In this document: positions 37,688-50,920 of the stretch, piece after piece
How positions within the stretch are numbered: the first letter of the stretch is position 1
Layout: each line of letters begins with the position of its first letter
From: Manduca sexta
Lineage: Eukaryota > Arthropoda > Insecta > Lepidoptera > Sphingidae
Direction of reading: 5' to 3'
DNA: 64,000 bases
Assembly (NCBI RefSeq): GCF_014839805.1
Contig: NC_051121.1
Location: 6,927,116 to 6,991,115, forward strand
Translations under genes and position numbers: made by a program
The notes under the pieces: generated by a model
Seen by the model: only the letters and a program-made list of their open reading frames with translations
Told to the model about the DNA's origin: nothing
Database searches by the model: none

Positions 37688-38077
37688 GTTAATTTACACT
37701 TTGTATTGGGTGTTAAGGGCCGATAGCCTGCTTGGGAGTGGAACGGACTGCCGAGACAAATGTCCGCAAGTTCAAAACCCAAGGGACACACCTCTGACAT
37801 TTCTAAAATGATGTGTGTATTCTTTGTAAATTATCGCTTGATTAAATGATGAAGGAAAACATCGTGAGGAAATTTACATAAGAAATTCTCTATAGAAATT
37901 TTGAGGGTGTGTGTCTACCAATCCGCACTAAGCCAGCGTGGTGGAATAAGACCTAATCACTCTCAGTAGTATAGGAAGCCCATGCCCAGCAGTGGGACGA
38001 TATATAATATTACAGGATTGATATTATTATTATTCAATACTAGATTTTGTTAATTTACACTTTATTTTGGGTTTTAC
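37688..38077 (+). repeat. SINE family A, full-length copy with long target-site duplication
   Basis: The element begins GGCCGATAGCCTGCTTGGGA (A box) and has the B-box region GCAAGTTCAAAACCCAAGGG. The body includes GAAGGAAAACATCGTGAGGA and CAATCCGCACTAAGCCAGCG, and the tail is TATTATTATTATT. A direct repeat of about 28 bp with three or so mismatches, starting GTTAATTTACACTTT, flanks it at about 37688-37716 and 38049-38077. This shows LINE-type retroposition. Confidence 0.88.
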
Positions 38078-38544
38078 ATGCCACTCGAGCAAACATTCTA
38101 GATCCTTAATTAACTGTGTTGACTCGATAATTCGGGCTACAGAAATCGTCATGAAGACGCCTGTCTACAATTGTTTACGCTAATAAAGTATAAAAATATG
38201 TATGGGAATGACATCCTTGCGACAAGTCTATCGCTAGCAGGTATCTAGATTCCCAACCGCTGATGATACTTTGTCTAAAACATAAATATACTTAACCATT
38301 TTTGAAAATTCTTTTTTAATAATATTATCTACATTATCCCTAAGTTTTGTAGGCTTTCTATGCCAGAAATTCTTCTTCATACATTCATTTAACCGGATTT
38401 TTGATTATCCGAACTCGATTCATTTTGGTAAGCCTCACCGGTCATTGAAGGTAAGAATATCAGTTCTATATGATCAGACAGGATAACTTTATTAATGTTT
38501 ATTCAAGAATCGCACGTGCGAAACTAGATATTGCTCCGTCTAAT

Positions 38545-38665
38545 TGAGGCGCATGTATGCCGCCAAACGAGCAATATAGGTCACCTGATGTTAATGATCG
38601 TCATCACCCATACACATCAACATTACTAAAAATTTTGACCAGGAAAGGAGTATGCATTAGTAGAA
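38545..38665 (+). repeat. Retroelement-like fragment
   Basis: CATGTATGCCGCCAAACGAG then GGTCACCTGATGTTAATGAT resembles a sequence widely repeated in lepidopteran genomes. The 125-codon open frame at 38557-38934 has no conserved domain and probably reflects this fragment and its GC-richer flank. Confidence 0.45.
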
Positions 38666-39000
38666 GCAGCGATAGCCCCAGTAAGGAGCAAAAGGATCTG
38701 CCGAATTCCGAACCAACGATTGCAGGTTCAAACCAAGGGCATAGCTACCGCAATATCAGCTTTATACCTTATAGGGGGCTCCCGAGCTTTAGGGATCCCC
38801 TTTTGGCCCATACCTACATTAAACACTGCCCTAAAGGACCCCCAACAAATTTTGATACAAGGTCCTTCCATAGCAAGCTACACCACTGGTTCGAAACCAG
38901 TCTTCAAAGCATATTTTGGATATGTTTACTATAAAAAAACAATCATAATAAAAAAAAACATTTATCGGGCACAACAAATTTTATTAAATACCTACTGAAA

Positions 39001-40536
39001 ATGACTGTTTGAGTAACAAACTTCAAAATTAATTTATGAACTTCCAGAACAAATAAATCCACAGTTGTTACGAGTGACCTAATTAATATTATTTGAAAAT
39101 TCCATATAGCGTCATTGTATTTTTGTTAATAATTCGATGAAAAACAATTAAAAACAACAACATTTATAGATATTTTTCATTTTCTAATATATTTTGTAGG
39201 TACATAATTCTGCAAAGTAAAAGGTAATTTTAAATGTGTCGTATTTTGTTTTTGTGTGTTATTATTGTAAAAATGTGTATCATTTTCAATGTTTTATATC
39301 GCATAAGATGGTAGATAAGAGATAATAAATGAAATCCAGTTATTATATACAATTAAAATTTATTTAAAACAATTACAAAATAACATCTACATGCACCTAA
39401 CGACAATCTATATCACAGATCGTTAATAGAAAAAGTGCTTAAGTAATTACATTCAATACTTCAAACTAAACAACTAACAATTCTAAAAAATACTTAGGAA
39501 ACATTTACATACCTACAATTAAAACTTAATTTTTATTTACAAGGTCGAATGACGTCAATTGTAGATACTTAATCATATTAATCATAAAAAACCTACTATC
39601 AGATAAAATAAACACTAAATAGGAATTATAAGAATCAATAGATATTGTAATGACTGACTATTTAATGAATGAATGTATATAAAATTACGATGGCTAACTT
39701 ATAATGTAAATGCTTTCTCTTTTCAAATTGTAAGAGATAGGAAAGTCTGCAATATACAAACATAGCCTACTGATGTATTTACATATACACTTATGAATTA
39801 TATATCATATAATTTTCACGTAATAAGCAATTTAAATTAAGGTGACCAAAAACATTTAAAAATAGTGAACAACAAACAAACAACACAAATCATAACTCGC
39901 AAGATTTTGATATCGGTCCCGTTGTTATTAATCTAGGGTTACTGATAATTTCACAAAGCAATGAATTATTGTGACTAATGCGATAATCATTTATTTATTG
40001 TTTGACTAGCGTTTAATCACAAATAATTAGTTACGAAATGGTAGCTTTTATTCAAATGAAATGATAGCTCCTTTTTTTTTGAATATGAAACTTTCAATAA
40101 TACACTGTTACAACCATTGCCAAAAGCATAAAGATTCGCGTCGAGACACAGGATATAATGCAAACATAATTAAGCCCTCATTCCTTAAATGTATCACAAA
40201 AATATTTACAACTCACACTTCACTAAAATCGGATCACAATTAACATTCATAACTTATGGCTTAGATCTAACAAATTTTGCGAGAAACACTGTTTTCTGGT
40301 GGATTATCCCAGCCGCCTTTGCTTGAAGCAGCGCACCAAACGACGAAAACACGTGAGATCATAAACAATACGTGTATTTAATTCATCTCCAATGACTGCC
40401 AACATAACGGAAGTCGATTTTATTAACGGTTACTCACTAGGTAGTTGTACTTTAATAGCTGCTAACGTTTCCTGAAGAAGAAAGTAGAACGGCGCTTCGA
40501 TATTCAAAATATGAATTTAGCGGTGTCCATTGCATT
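39001..40536 (-). other. Probable 3' UTR of the small gene, or intergenic
   Basis: No open frame of note. On the minus strand this lies downstream of the stop at 40537. AATAAA-type signals are frequent because of AT content (one candidate is TTTATT on the plus strand at about 39360), so the transcript end cannot be set. Confidence 0.3.
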
Positions 40537-40782
40537 TCAATATTCGTCGTATTCAGGTAGGGCTGGCAGTTTGAGACACTGCTTTCTGTATTTCCTTTTT
40601 CTGTGCATCGTGTTTGGTCTTTTGGACTCGTCGTACTCTGAGTCTTCTGGTAATGGAGGCAGTGCCCGTTTTGGCCGTCGAGGCACTACACATTCCGTGA
40701 AGCTGTTGATCTCCTTGCACCGAAGCATGTCGACGTCTGGATAATCGCAAGATAGCGCGGGGAAAGAGAGTTTCACTAACAT
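40537..40782 (-). CDS. Small single-exon protein, 81 codons, unknown function
   Basis: I do not recognise this protein. The open frame starts MLVKLSFPALSCDYPDVDML, has a basic proline-rich middle (VVPRRPKRALPPLPEDSEYD), a second basic stretch (MHRKRKYRKQ) and ends LPALPEYDEY. It has no signal peptide or membrane segment, and the two basic clusters could act in nuclear import. Support for a real gene: more GC than the flanks, mixed codon use ending often in C or G, a good start context (CACG before ATG), and an initiator-like TCAGTT 39 bases upstream of the ATG with CpG-rich DNA beyond it. It would be an intronless gene or a first coding exon. The plus-strand frame across the same DNA (40511-40744) looks like its shadow. 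Function cannot be inferred. Confidence 0.55.
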   Translation of the reverse strand: MLVKLSFPALSCDYPDVDMLRCKEINSFTECVVPRRPKRALPPLPEDSEYDESKRPNTMHRKRKYRKQCLKLPALPEYDEY

Positions 40783-40870
40783 CGTGGCACGAGTGTACGG
40801 TTCGAGGACAGCGAACTAACTGAACGCGCCGTAGAGCGGCGTGGACGGCTCGAATGTGCGATTGTGTCCA
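40783..40870 (-). promoter_or_regulatory. Candidate core promoter of the small gene
   Basis: On the minus strand TTCAGTTAGTTCGC matches the arthropod initiator TCAGT; its A at 40821 would give a 38-base 5' UTR. The upstream 45 bp are CpG-rich (GACGGCTCG, AGAGCGGCGTGG). No TATA box is seen at -30. Confidence 0.4.
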
Positions 40871-41834
40871 TTAATTATTTTTAGAAATGTTCATGTACGA
40901 ACTAACGTATAGACTTGTAAATAATGTTCGATGCCAAAAAATGTTTTGCGCCGAACGCAGTATTACCTTATTGTACTGTATCAATGACGATTAACTGGCA
41001 ATAGAAAAAGGTTGGTAGCGCCTTGAACGGGATATTCTGAGCGCAATGCAGAAAAATCTAGCGTGTTCCGACACAACTATACTTGCAGATAGTTATTGAT
41101 TTAAAGCTTTGTGAAAGCTTGTGAAAGTTACAGATGGTTTCCAGCTAACGCGTCAGATGTCTAGATACAAACTATCAAAAAGTAAACGTGTTATATCCGT
41201 TGCAGGTTGGGAAATGTCAAAGGTTAAAGTTAAACGTGACCTATCGATAACGTGGTTGATTACAAAGTTGATTTAGCATTGGAATATCGCTTGTTGTCTA
41301 CATAAATTTATATTTTAATGCTTTACAAATTATAACTAACAATACTTATGTTATAACATAATACAGTCTTCCAATACTTTTTTACATCGTACAAAGTAAA
41401 ACAAGCAAATAGGCTATACACCTGATGTTTTTACGATTCTAAAAGAGTCATGCAAGCCTTAAAAGACTGAGTTTTACAAAGAGGTGGGAGTCAGATCTCT
41501 GATTCTATAATCTTTAATCCAAGAACGCTCAAACGACATGAAGTAATAACTAACAAATAAACAAGTAATAAACTTTGTATCCCTTATCATGCTTCAGATG
41601 AAATATTGACCTTTAGCGACATACTTTAAAATAGCACGCTTATTGACCTTTCTGAGAACGTGGCTCTCAGTAACCAGATTTATTACTAGCTAACTAATAC
41701 GAGTTAGCTGAAGTCCTAAAACTCATGAGATATTAAAAATCACTGGCAAGGTAATCAAATTAGAACTATGTACCAATTTAAATAGAGTTCGTCTGGAATT
41801 GTCTCGCGATGATAAGCGTAGTCAAGTACTTTAA
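40871..41834. other. Intergenic upstream of the small gene
   Basis: AT-rich DNA; no supported feature. Confidence 0.4.
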
Positions 41835-41995
41835 AGAAATTGTATTTTTCTGTACGGTAACAGCAAAGATACCCCACTGCACCTGATGGTAAGTGGAATG
41901 GCGTTCAATAGAATGTTGACTAACGAAAATGATTACCCCTTGGCTATCGACACAATTATGCCGGCTTGTTGGAAGGCCGCATAATTTTGTCAATA
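41835..41995 (-). repeat. Interspersed repeat family D
   Basis: On the minus strand it reads GCCGGCATAATTGTGTCGAT, AAGGGGTAATCATTTTCGTT and ACCATCAGGTGCAGTGGGG, matching 412-540. Confidence 0.68.
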
Positions 41996-43460
41996 ATTGT
42001 TAAACAGTTTAAAAAAATTAAAACTGTAGTTTTTTTTATACTTACGTTTACAGGCAAATGTTACAACAAATGATACAACTGTTCGCAACGTTTAGTTCTG
42101 CAGTAGAATAAAAAAAATATAGTAACCCTATATAAAAAGCTTTAGGCTTTCAACACTGTTTAAAAATTAAAACACATAAATATCACATTTACTTCATACA
42201 CAAAAAAGTAGAACAGTTGTTTTATGCTTTAATATTAAGTATTATATATAAAATCAGATCTTATACAATAACGTAAATAAAATATTAATTTCATGAACAT
42301 TAAGGGAGTCTGGCAAGGGATTGCCACGATGTTAAGTGTCTGGTAATGAATAACGGGATTTTTAATAATTTTCTGAAGGTAATACCCAAAAATCTCACTT
42401 TATTTTTGATGAAATTAGATCGGTATTTTACACACCTTTAGCACACCGTTTATCTGCTAAAGCCACTGTAACCCAAACTTCATAATGGCCCATCGTTCTT
42501 ACCCGTGTTGGAAGCATGCGTTGACAAACTTTCAGCTTTTATAAAATAACGAAGGTCTGGGGTTTACGGCCTCTTAATCTAATAGGTGAGTAATAAGAAA
42601 TTGCTTTTGAAAATTCACCCTCCAAAGGGGCTCAATCTCTCCGAGCACACGACTGTGAAAAAATCTTGCTATCCAGTTTTATCACAATAACAGTGGCCGA
42701 CACAATAACAAATACAGACAATTCAAAGATAAAGAATGGAATTTAATGTCAGGGCTGTTTCGATAAGGTAATGTTTGAGAACGTAACAGATGGACATCGC
42801 GCCAGAAGAGTAGCCTGAAAATGTATTTATATTCATTATAGTCAAGAATTCTACGTAGCATTAACTATTTTTTTCATAGGTTCATATCAAACCAATATAT
42901 TTGTAAGTGGAGCAGCATTCAGATAGAGCATTGACCGACGATAGACAATTATCCTTGAACATTCGACACAATTATGCCGGCCTATTCGAAACCGGATATA
43001 TACAGGTTGATTCCAGAAATCGATACACTTACGTGGACTATAGGCTAAGAAAACCTGGTATTGTAAAGACGTATTACGGTTTTGGTTGATCGAAAGACTC
43101 GTATAAGCCGATCAGACTGATATGATAATATCACAGAATGGCAAATCTATTTGATGGCACTGATAACCACTGACGTCACATAGGCTATAAACTATATTTT
43201 CCTCATAGATTCTTGGAACCAGAAGTAACGTAAAGAAATTCCAATGGCTTGCTCAAACATTGTCCAAGCAGGCATTCTCATTTACGATTAATGAAGTTTA
43301 TGATAGATTCCATAGCCTATTATTATGCTATTTGCACGTGAACTTAAAGTCTTTGGTGTCCCGATGGATTGGTCTCATGGAATTATTGAATACTTTTTCT
43401 ACCGCCATAATTGATACAACATATTGTGTTATATAGAGTGATTAAAAGTCAACAATTCAA
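41996..43460. other. Intergenic; short family D-like piece near 42957
   Basis: TTCGACACAATTATGCCGGC at about 42962-42982 matches part of family D on the opposite strand to the copy at 41835. Nothing else is supported. Confidence 0.4.
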
Positions 43461-43713
43461 GTCCTGCCTCGGTGGCGTAATTATCTAGCGTGAACGGTAC
43501 AAAACCGCTCTGAAGTCCTGAGTTCGAATCCCAGGTCGGGCAAAGTAATATTAGTGTTTCTACAAAATAGCCTGGTGTCTGGAATTTGTGCACGATATGG
43601 CGATAGGCTCGCCCCCTATAACATCATGGAATGTAACACACAGGCGAAAAGTGGGTGGTATAGTTATACCTTTGTCTACCTTAACTTGGATAAAGGCATA
43701 ATGTGTGTGTGTC
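43461..43713 (+). repeat. SINE family B copy
   Basis: It has the head CCTGCCTCGGTGGCGTAATT, the B box AGTTCGAATCCCAGGTCGGG, the body GGAATTTGTGCACGATATGG with GGCTCGCCCCCTAT, and the end GGATAAAGGCATAATGTGTG. Confidence 0.87.
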
Positions 43714-44654
43714 AATGCAAAACACGCATTGAACGAAAAAACAATCATAATAATACCTATATAGTAACGTAATGAATTTCAATTATTACTTAATTTTGAA
43801 TCTATGTCAAATGTTTGGTTAAGTAATTTTAATGAAAGATTAATAAATATATAAATTAGAATATATTATTTATGTATGTATACGTTTAAATGTATTATTA
43901 ATTAAATTCATTTAATATACCATTATTAATGTCCAAAAACTTGATAAGATTTCATTTAAACAGTCAAACGATTATGTTGTAACAGTCCACGCAAGCAAAC
44001 CGCGTGAAAAAGATAATAAATAATCAGAAGTCAAGTCGTTCGCCTCAATGTCGCCAAATTATTTATTTTCCGTGACGTGATCTTGTGTGTGAACGATAAA
44101 AATTGCAATTCCACGTCGTACTGTGATAACCCGATAAAACATAACCTACGAAAGATAATTGTAGATAAAAAATAAGGCCACTATCCTTTTCACAAAGACT
44201 TGATAGTGTTGAAGTCATGGTGAAGTCAATAACTTGCTTTGAGACAGGACTCTCTCACATGCCTTATTGCCATTATATTGGAATTATATGATCGCTGCTG
44301 ACGAGAATTAGCTCCGCCAAATTGTTATTTATGCACCGACGCATACGATCGCAATTTGAATGACGTGATTGTCAAAACTGGCGGACGCACGGCTAAGGAA
44401 AGTTTGCTAGATATCTTCTTACGTTATATTATGTAAAAAATGATATTTACTGAATGCCTACACGATCAGCTTGATTGCGAAATAATAAACGCTCAGACAA
44501 GATATCGGATGTAAAATAATTACCAATAATTAATGATTACTAAAAACGTTTGGAGCAGTACACAACAGTACTTTTATATGATACTTAACGGCTGAAATAA
44601 ACAAAAGAATACTCACCACAGACAGCACCTATATTTCGTACTATGTATTGTTCC

Positions 44655-44905
44655 ATACTTCGCTCGCGTAGAAATCTTGTCCCGCGCAAAAGTTGCTAAA
44701 AACTTTAACACGGTAGCGTCATTCATTAAAAATAATCATTTATTCGGCATAGCAGCAAATTACCGAATTATAAAGTAGTCCATGTGTTAAGCCAGAAGAT
44801 GGTTTGTATGTGTGCTAAGTTTCATCCTTGTCCAGTTGTTTCTGCGTTTATTTCTAATATACATAGAAACATCAATATATTTTCGTATTGATAATATTAG
44901 CACGT
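44655..44905 (+). repeat. Interspersed repeat family E
   Basis: CTTCGCTCGCGTAGAAATCT, TTGTCCCGCGCAAAAGTTGC, TTTCTGCGTTTATTTCTAAT and TTTTCGTATTGATAATATTA align in order with 18660-18962. Confidence 0.7.
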
Positions 44906-45539
44906 AGGTAGTAAGTAAGAACAAGATAAGAAGTAAGATAAGATGAGACGAATGACTTACAATCTCACTTTTGATTGCAATGTATCTAGTATCTACTGTG
45001 ATTCGCCTAGATAGCGTCTATGCTTGACTTCATACATGAAAAAAGGATTGTGTTTGATTGATTACGATATTAATGCCGATGATATTTGTTTTGGGACCCA
45101 ACCCGGGATTTTCCATATAGCGTAATATATTTAACAGGCAAACGTAGCAATTGAACTAGATCGGGCTCTTCCTTCCGTGTCGTTTTCACAGCTATATTTT
45201 CCGCACGTTTTACTCATATCTATTTTGTTTTTTAGAATTAAACTTCATGAAACTTCAGTGTTGAATGTGTCAACAGGCTTTCTAATCAATCAGGACCCGG
45301 CAGTGGATTTGTTTGCCGAATATTTTAAAGTAAAGGAGGCATCGTTGCAATTGTTTCTCCAGCAAAAATAGGCTCAGTTGCGAAGTGGCCTATGTCTACT
45401 TATAAGGAAGTTATAATCAGATACTATAAAAAATCAGTGTCTTCCCGAGACATATAAGGTCATTTTGACATTGCGTCAATATGAAACCACACGCTTGCCC
45501 TAATCGTTGATATCTCATTCTCACCCAGTGGCTGTCTTG

Positions 45540-45925
45540 AGCCAAGGTTCGTAACCCAATAGTGGGTTGTCCTCAGCATGGTCACCTAAATTCTAAGGGT
45601 TGCGAGTGCCTGAAGCGCTTAGCCGAAAGTCTGGTGAGTTTGTATAAAGCGACCCGTTTCAGGCTAACAAACGTAACCGGAGTAGGCAATCTCGTCAGTT
45701 TTATAATTGGTGTTTTTAAAATATTTGTATCCATGAGATTCTCACGAATATGGGGGAAAGGGTGGTCCAACCAGGCAGAGACCCCTGTACCTGGGTAAGC
45801 CTAGCGTAACCCGCACAGAGTGTGGGCCGGTACTCTGACGGGGGTCGCACTCGAGACCGGACTACCCATCGGCCATGCATCCCCTCGCGGTGCGCCGCGG
45901 CTTGTCATGTCATGTTAAAAAAAAT
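45540..45925 (+). repeat. GC-rich block ending in an A-run, probable retroelement 3' end
   Basis: The last 150 bp (ACCTGGGTAAGCCTAGCGTA, GGGGGTCGCACTCGAGACCG, CCCCTCGCGGTGCGCCGCGG) are far more GC-rich than the surroundings and end CATGTT plus nine A's at 45916-45924. The block looks like the 3' UTR of a poly(A)-tailed LINE. A short open frame at 45562-45798 has no domain. Confidence 0.5.
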
Positions 45926-47084
45926 CCCTTGATTCTACCTTTGCTAAGATTGTGCCAAAAATCATCCAAGATTAACAAACATAGCCACCAATAATCTCGG
46001 CTTTCCTTTTTCTGTTTTTATTTAATTATGTAGTTTAGTGCGAATATGGCGTGTGCAAGAGTATATTTCTGATTAAAAAGAGTAATGTCAGCGCTTTGAC
46101 CAATTTTCTTATAGTAGTAGTGGTTCGGGCGTGTAAAATTAAAATAACTTTTTATTGATATTTATTTTGTTCGAATCTTACACTTTTTTATTTTACGCCT
46201 TCAGTTCGAATAATTTATTGTTAAGTGTTATTTTCAAAAATATAAGTACGTGGTTTCGTTCAGTAACGCTACGTCAAAATGATCCTGTATATTGTTTACA
46301 CACATTAAACTGTAGCATGGAATAAAATAAAAATACACTCCAATTTCACTTTTTCGGGAACTATCACTACTAGGTACAAATTATTTGAAATCGTCTGTGA
46401 CGAAATCAACACCTGTTGCGTGTCCATTTTTATTTGGTTTCACAGGCCGATCCTTTTTGGTTCTAATTATAATCATTAGGGGCCGTATCCAGAGAGGTGG
46501 AACGGAGTGTTTATACATGTACCAACTATTAAAATGTTAAAACATAATATTATTAAAACTTACCCGAGACATATTAAATTAGTCGAAAACACGGTTCACG
46601 GTCGGTGATTCCGACTACATGGTACGTGAGGAAAAAATGGTAAAAACATATTATTAAAATAAATTTACAGGTGCAACTCTTAATAATAATGTAACATGCA
46701 CGCTCTACTGCATCTATTGATATTCTATGGACAGATTTCATTAAGGCATTTGATGCTAAATGAAAATTTTAAACAATTTATTCGTGCAAATTGAACTCAC
46801 ATTTTTAATTCATTAGCCTGGTTGTCCAAGCTCTGTTATGGTAAAGTTTAAAGGACTCCCAGACACAGAAAACACAGCTTTAAAACATACTTTAAAAAGG
46901 TAATAAAGCAAAATGTTTCAAGTTCGAATTATAAAAAAACTTTATTGGTACGAAGAAAATATTCTATCCATTCTTAAATATCACGAAACCCACAGATGTA
47001 TAAAATATACGTCTGGAACAAGATTAAAGTGTTTCCTCATATACCTGGATAAGGTATTTATTATTACGGTCAAGCACTCTCTAG
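45926..47084. other. Intergenic, no gene seen
   Basis: AT-rich DNA with no supported feature. Confidence 0.45.
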
Positions 47085-47215
47085 TGTGAAGTCCACCAAT
47101 CCGCATTAAGCCAGCGTGGTGGACTAAGGCCTAATACCTCTCAGTAGTAAAGAGAGCCAGTGTCCAGCAGTGGGACAGTATACAATACAGGGCTAATATT
47201 ATAATAATTATTATA
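47085..47215 (+). repeat. SINE family A 3' fragment
   Basis: GTGAAGTCCACCAATCCGCA, AGCCAGCGTGGTGGACTAAG and TCCAGCAGTGGGACAGTATA, then ACAGGGCTAATATTATAATA. Confidence 0.8.
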
Positions 47216-50200
47216 TACTCTCTAGACATGAAAGACTCCTAATAAAATGACCTTCCCTAAAATCCTTAATACGTCCATGCCATAATAGTGTCATTTAATG
47301 CATCGGACATCAAACGAGGTGACGAAAATAAATGAAAGGAATTAAGGGTGATTCATAGCTATACGGTACCGCCATTTTGGACCGCGTGACAGACGGACGG
47401 ACGCGTTTGTTTAATATAATGATCACGTTCTGTGTTTTGATACGGGGCGGAAATTATCATGATAACGTATGAAATTGGATTGTGATTCACAAATCGGATC
47501 TTGAGATTCCGTTGGAAACACGCATCGTCAGCTGCCAAGTATTTGTTGATAAGAATGATATGTTTTGATGTCCTCACTTTCACACTTTGAATAGCGATTT
47601 AAATTGTGTTGTATAATACCTATTTAAATGTCATAAAGTGTGAAAATTACTGTATATTTACGTGTTCTTAAAGTTTTTAAAATATGATCTACTTTTTGAT
47701 TACCAAATTGTAAAATTTTCTGCTCAATTGCGACTGTATTTTATACTTCGAAGCATCTTTTTATAAGATGCATTAATATGTACTGTTGTAACAATGCCAT
47801 GTCCGGAATTAGACAGTCGTCCGGAACACAGCGGCATCCACTTACCTGCAAATGTCGCTCTATATTTTGATTGTAATGACCGCATGACATTTTAGCGCGT
47901 ATCGGTACGACTGGTCCTTCGAGCCAGATCTAGATAGCTCTGTAATATTATAGTATTCCTGACAGATATTGAGCTGTGATTTGAGAAAACTTACTTGATC
48001 TTTGTCAATTTATGTAACTAACCTAACATAATAACCGTGTTTTATAAAGTTAAATCAGTGAAAAATTAAAGATGTGGTAGAATGAATAGATAAATAATAA
48101 TTGTATGGTCCGTACATGTAAGATCAACGGGATAAAGCAATAGTGAGCAGGCCATATAGCTAAGAGAATTGACAGCAGACGAGACAAAAACGTGCTCGAA
48201 TAGATTACGAATCCTCAAGCGCAACGTTGGATATCATCTACAAGGTGAACAGGCGCCCTGTTAAAGTCGTAAGTTTCCCTTAGGTGCGGTGTGCTTTTAT
48301 ATCTGGCTGGAAATTTATGTTATTCCTGTGCCTGAAGATGATGATGTCGCGTAAGAAGTTTGACCTTTCGTAATGTCGAATCGCTAATTTTACAATATCA
48401 TTTACGAAAGTAAATCATTTGGCACGGAATCTGACGATTACAATTATTATAAAATGTCGAAATATATCAAACAGTTGCATTAAGTACCATAATTGCTATT
48501 TGTGACATATTGTGCAATAACTATTAAAATCAACATCCATATTGTGCCAATATCCGCAACATCCCGTGCCAGCGTTGAGTGAGACTAATTTTTAATGGCT
48601 GTTATGAAAAAGGTCGCCGTACACAATTATGTACGTTTTTTTTTAAAATGCCAAACATTATGACATCATTGTATTTCGTTATGCATTGTAGACATAATAC
48701 CTACATTATAAACCACAGGTCGATAGCAGGTTACCCATTAGCCTCTGCAGGGTATCTACAGGTACTTCCATATCTAAGTAAAAGTTGCAGGCTAAGAATG
48801 AAAAGCAAAATATATTAGGAGAGAAAAAAGAATGAAAACGTTAGCAGGCGCTAAATTTGGAGTTTTAAATGTATCGATTATCGCGGCATTTACGTCTACA
48901 ATCTCAACAAAAAATGTGATAAAACTAAAAGGCATGGCAAACATGCCGTTTTTTTTAATTCAGATTAAGGTTCTTACTGAGGGTTCTTAGATGTTTTAAA
49001 ACTTTCATGCATAGAGATTATAAACTATAAAATTACCAATTTCGATAATGGCAACACTATCCAAAGTCGATTGTTTAAGAATCGCCTATTAGCAAGGTTA
49101 TATTAAAAACGTCATTATGACAAAATGTCGGAAGATTATGGCGTCTGCAAATAGAAAGTGACGCTTGAATCGAAAATTTGTTAGTTACAGGTTGAACAAA
49201 ATTGGAGTGTCTATTATAATTACAGGTAAATCTTAAGCTACAACACAATTTATATTTTCTATTACATTTTTATTATAGAAAATCTTTTAAAAAGCATTTC
49301 TGGTAACGGGCCGGTTGCGTGCAAAATATTTTTATGTGTATCGAGTTCGTAATCGTAGTGGAATAATTATTAAGTATATCTAATCTACTGACTCAAGTAT
49401 TACATACTCTTATTGATTTTAAACTACAAGTTAGTTTACGTTATATCGCACACAAACCCAATTACTTAGCCTTTAACCTCTGTCTTTACCCAATAACTTA
49501 TTGTTTCAGTTTGTGGTTAAAACGTCAGTTATATCCTACAGCAATAGTGTGTTAACTAAAATATTCAGTGGCTCGATTTGTATGTAGGTTTCCCAACTAT
49601 ACTGTTGGGAACAGTATTATACTGTTTATCACTAAATTACACTTCTTAATGTTGAATAATAATAAAGTATACAAAATACTGTTTTTAAAATGCTTAATAC
49701 TAGTGTTAAGAGTTAGATGCTGGCTAACGACTGAGTACTGGCCAAAAGTGGAGTAATTTATAAATAAAGACTTCAGAAGAATTTTATAATATTACAAAAA
49801 TATACCGCGATGTACTTTATATTCCCGTTATCTCAGCATTTACAAAAAGAGTTTTTACTGTAATTAATCCAAAGCGGCGGGAAGACAGAAATAGCTTATT
49901 ATTAAATTTAATTAAAAACAAGTTCCTTGTTTATTTTATTGTTAGTTTTTTGAGGGGATTTTTTGTGAGGCCTATGAATCTTTTAAAAATGGCTCTAAAT
50001 TGTTGTATGAGAAGCACTAAAAAGTATAACTTTAAAACATAAAAAATAAAATACTGTTAATTATTCTCAAATACTGTGTATATATTTCTTCTCAGACCTA
50101 AATAAAATATACTTTATTTCGTGTAAAAAAAGTAGGTAACCCTATTTGCGTGCTCTTCTCAATTCAAGTTGATTTTACATAATACAAACATGATTGTAAC

Positions 50201-50700
50201 ATTGTTTTGTGATACACCCTGTGTTATTGTTTTTTAAATAAGTGACTACCTACGCAGTAAACCATTATACATATTTAGCTGTACAAATTATACTGATGTT
50301 CGTTAATGCATGTGAGCCCTAAGGAAAGGTCCTTAAAAATGAATTGCATTAGAGATCAACTTCCATCAAAAATAAATATTTCTAGTAATGCTTGAATTGC
50401 CTTTTACTATATAAATATCAAATTAAATTCCCATGTAATGTAAAATATAAGTGTAACAAAATATTTAAAGTGCAGCCACCAGCATTCTAAGTATGTGTTT
50501 GAGGAATAAAAAATGAAAATTCAATGTTACAATATCTACCTACATTTTACCATTATAAATTTTACATTAGTATAAAATCAGGCCAATGGTTTATACTATA
50601 CTTATATTATAAAATGGTAATGTGTTTTTGTGTGTTTTTACTTGGATCTACTAGACTGATTTTGAAACTTCTTCGACTAATAGGAAGATACATTATTCTT
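47216..50700. other. Intergenic, upstream of dalao
   Basis: No coding sequence is supported. The promoter and non-coding first exon of dalao should lie in or beyond this stretch, but no initiator or splice donor stands out enough to call. Confidence 0.4.
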
Positions 50701-50797
50701 GAATGCTATAGGCTACTTTATGTCCGAGAGAATATAAAGTGAGACTTTTATCTCGGAAAAACTTTCCATGCAAGCAGATCCACAGGCAAAAGCTAGC
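50701..50797 (-). repeat. Repeat family E-related fragment
   Basis: GCTATAGGCTACTTTATGTC, TTATCTCGGAAAAACTTTCC and CAGGCAAAAGCTAGCACAT resemble 57050-57190 and look like the inverted start of family E-type elements. Confidence 0.45.
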
Positions 50798-50920
50798 ACA
50801 TCATATTTGTGAACATTTTTATATGCAACACAAAGGTTATTTTAGTTAATTATAAGGACAAGACATCTAAAAAAATATTTTTTCATATTACTTCTTTCAG
50901 TTTCAGGTTGACGATACAAG

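Noticed and set aside
38557..38998. 125- and 92-codon plus-strand frames
   Set aside because: Overlapping frames over a repeat-like region with no domain or start context; not called as a gene.
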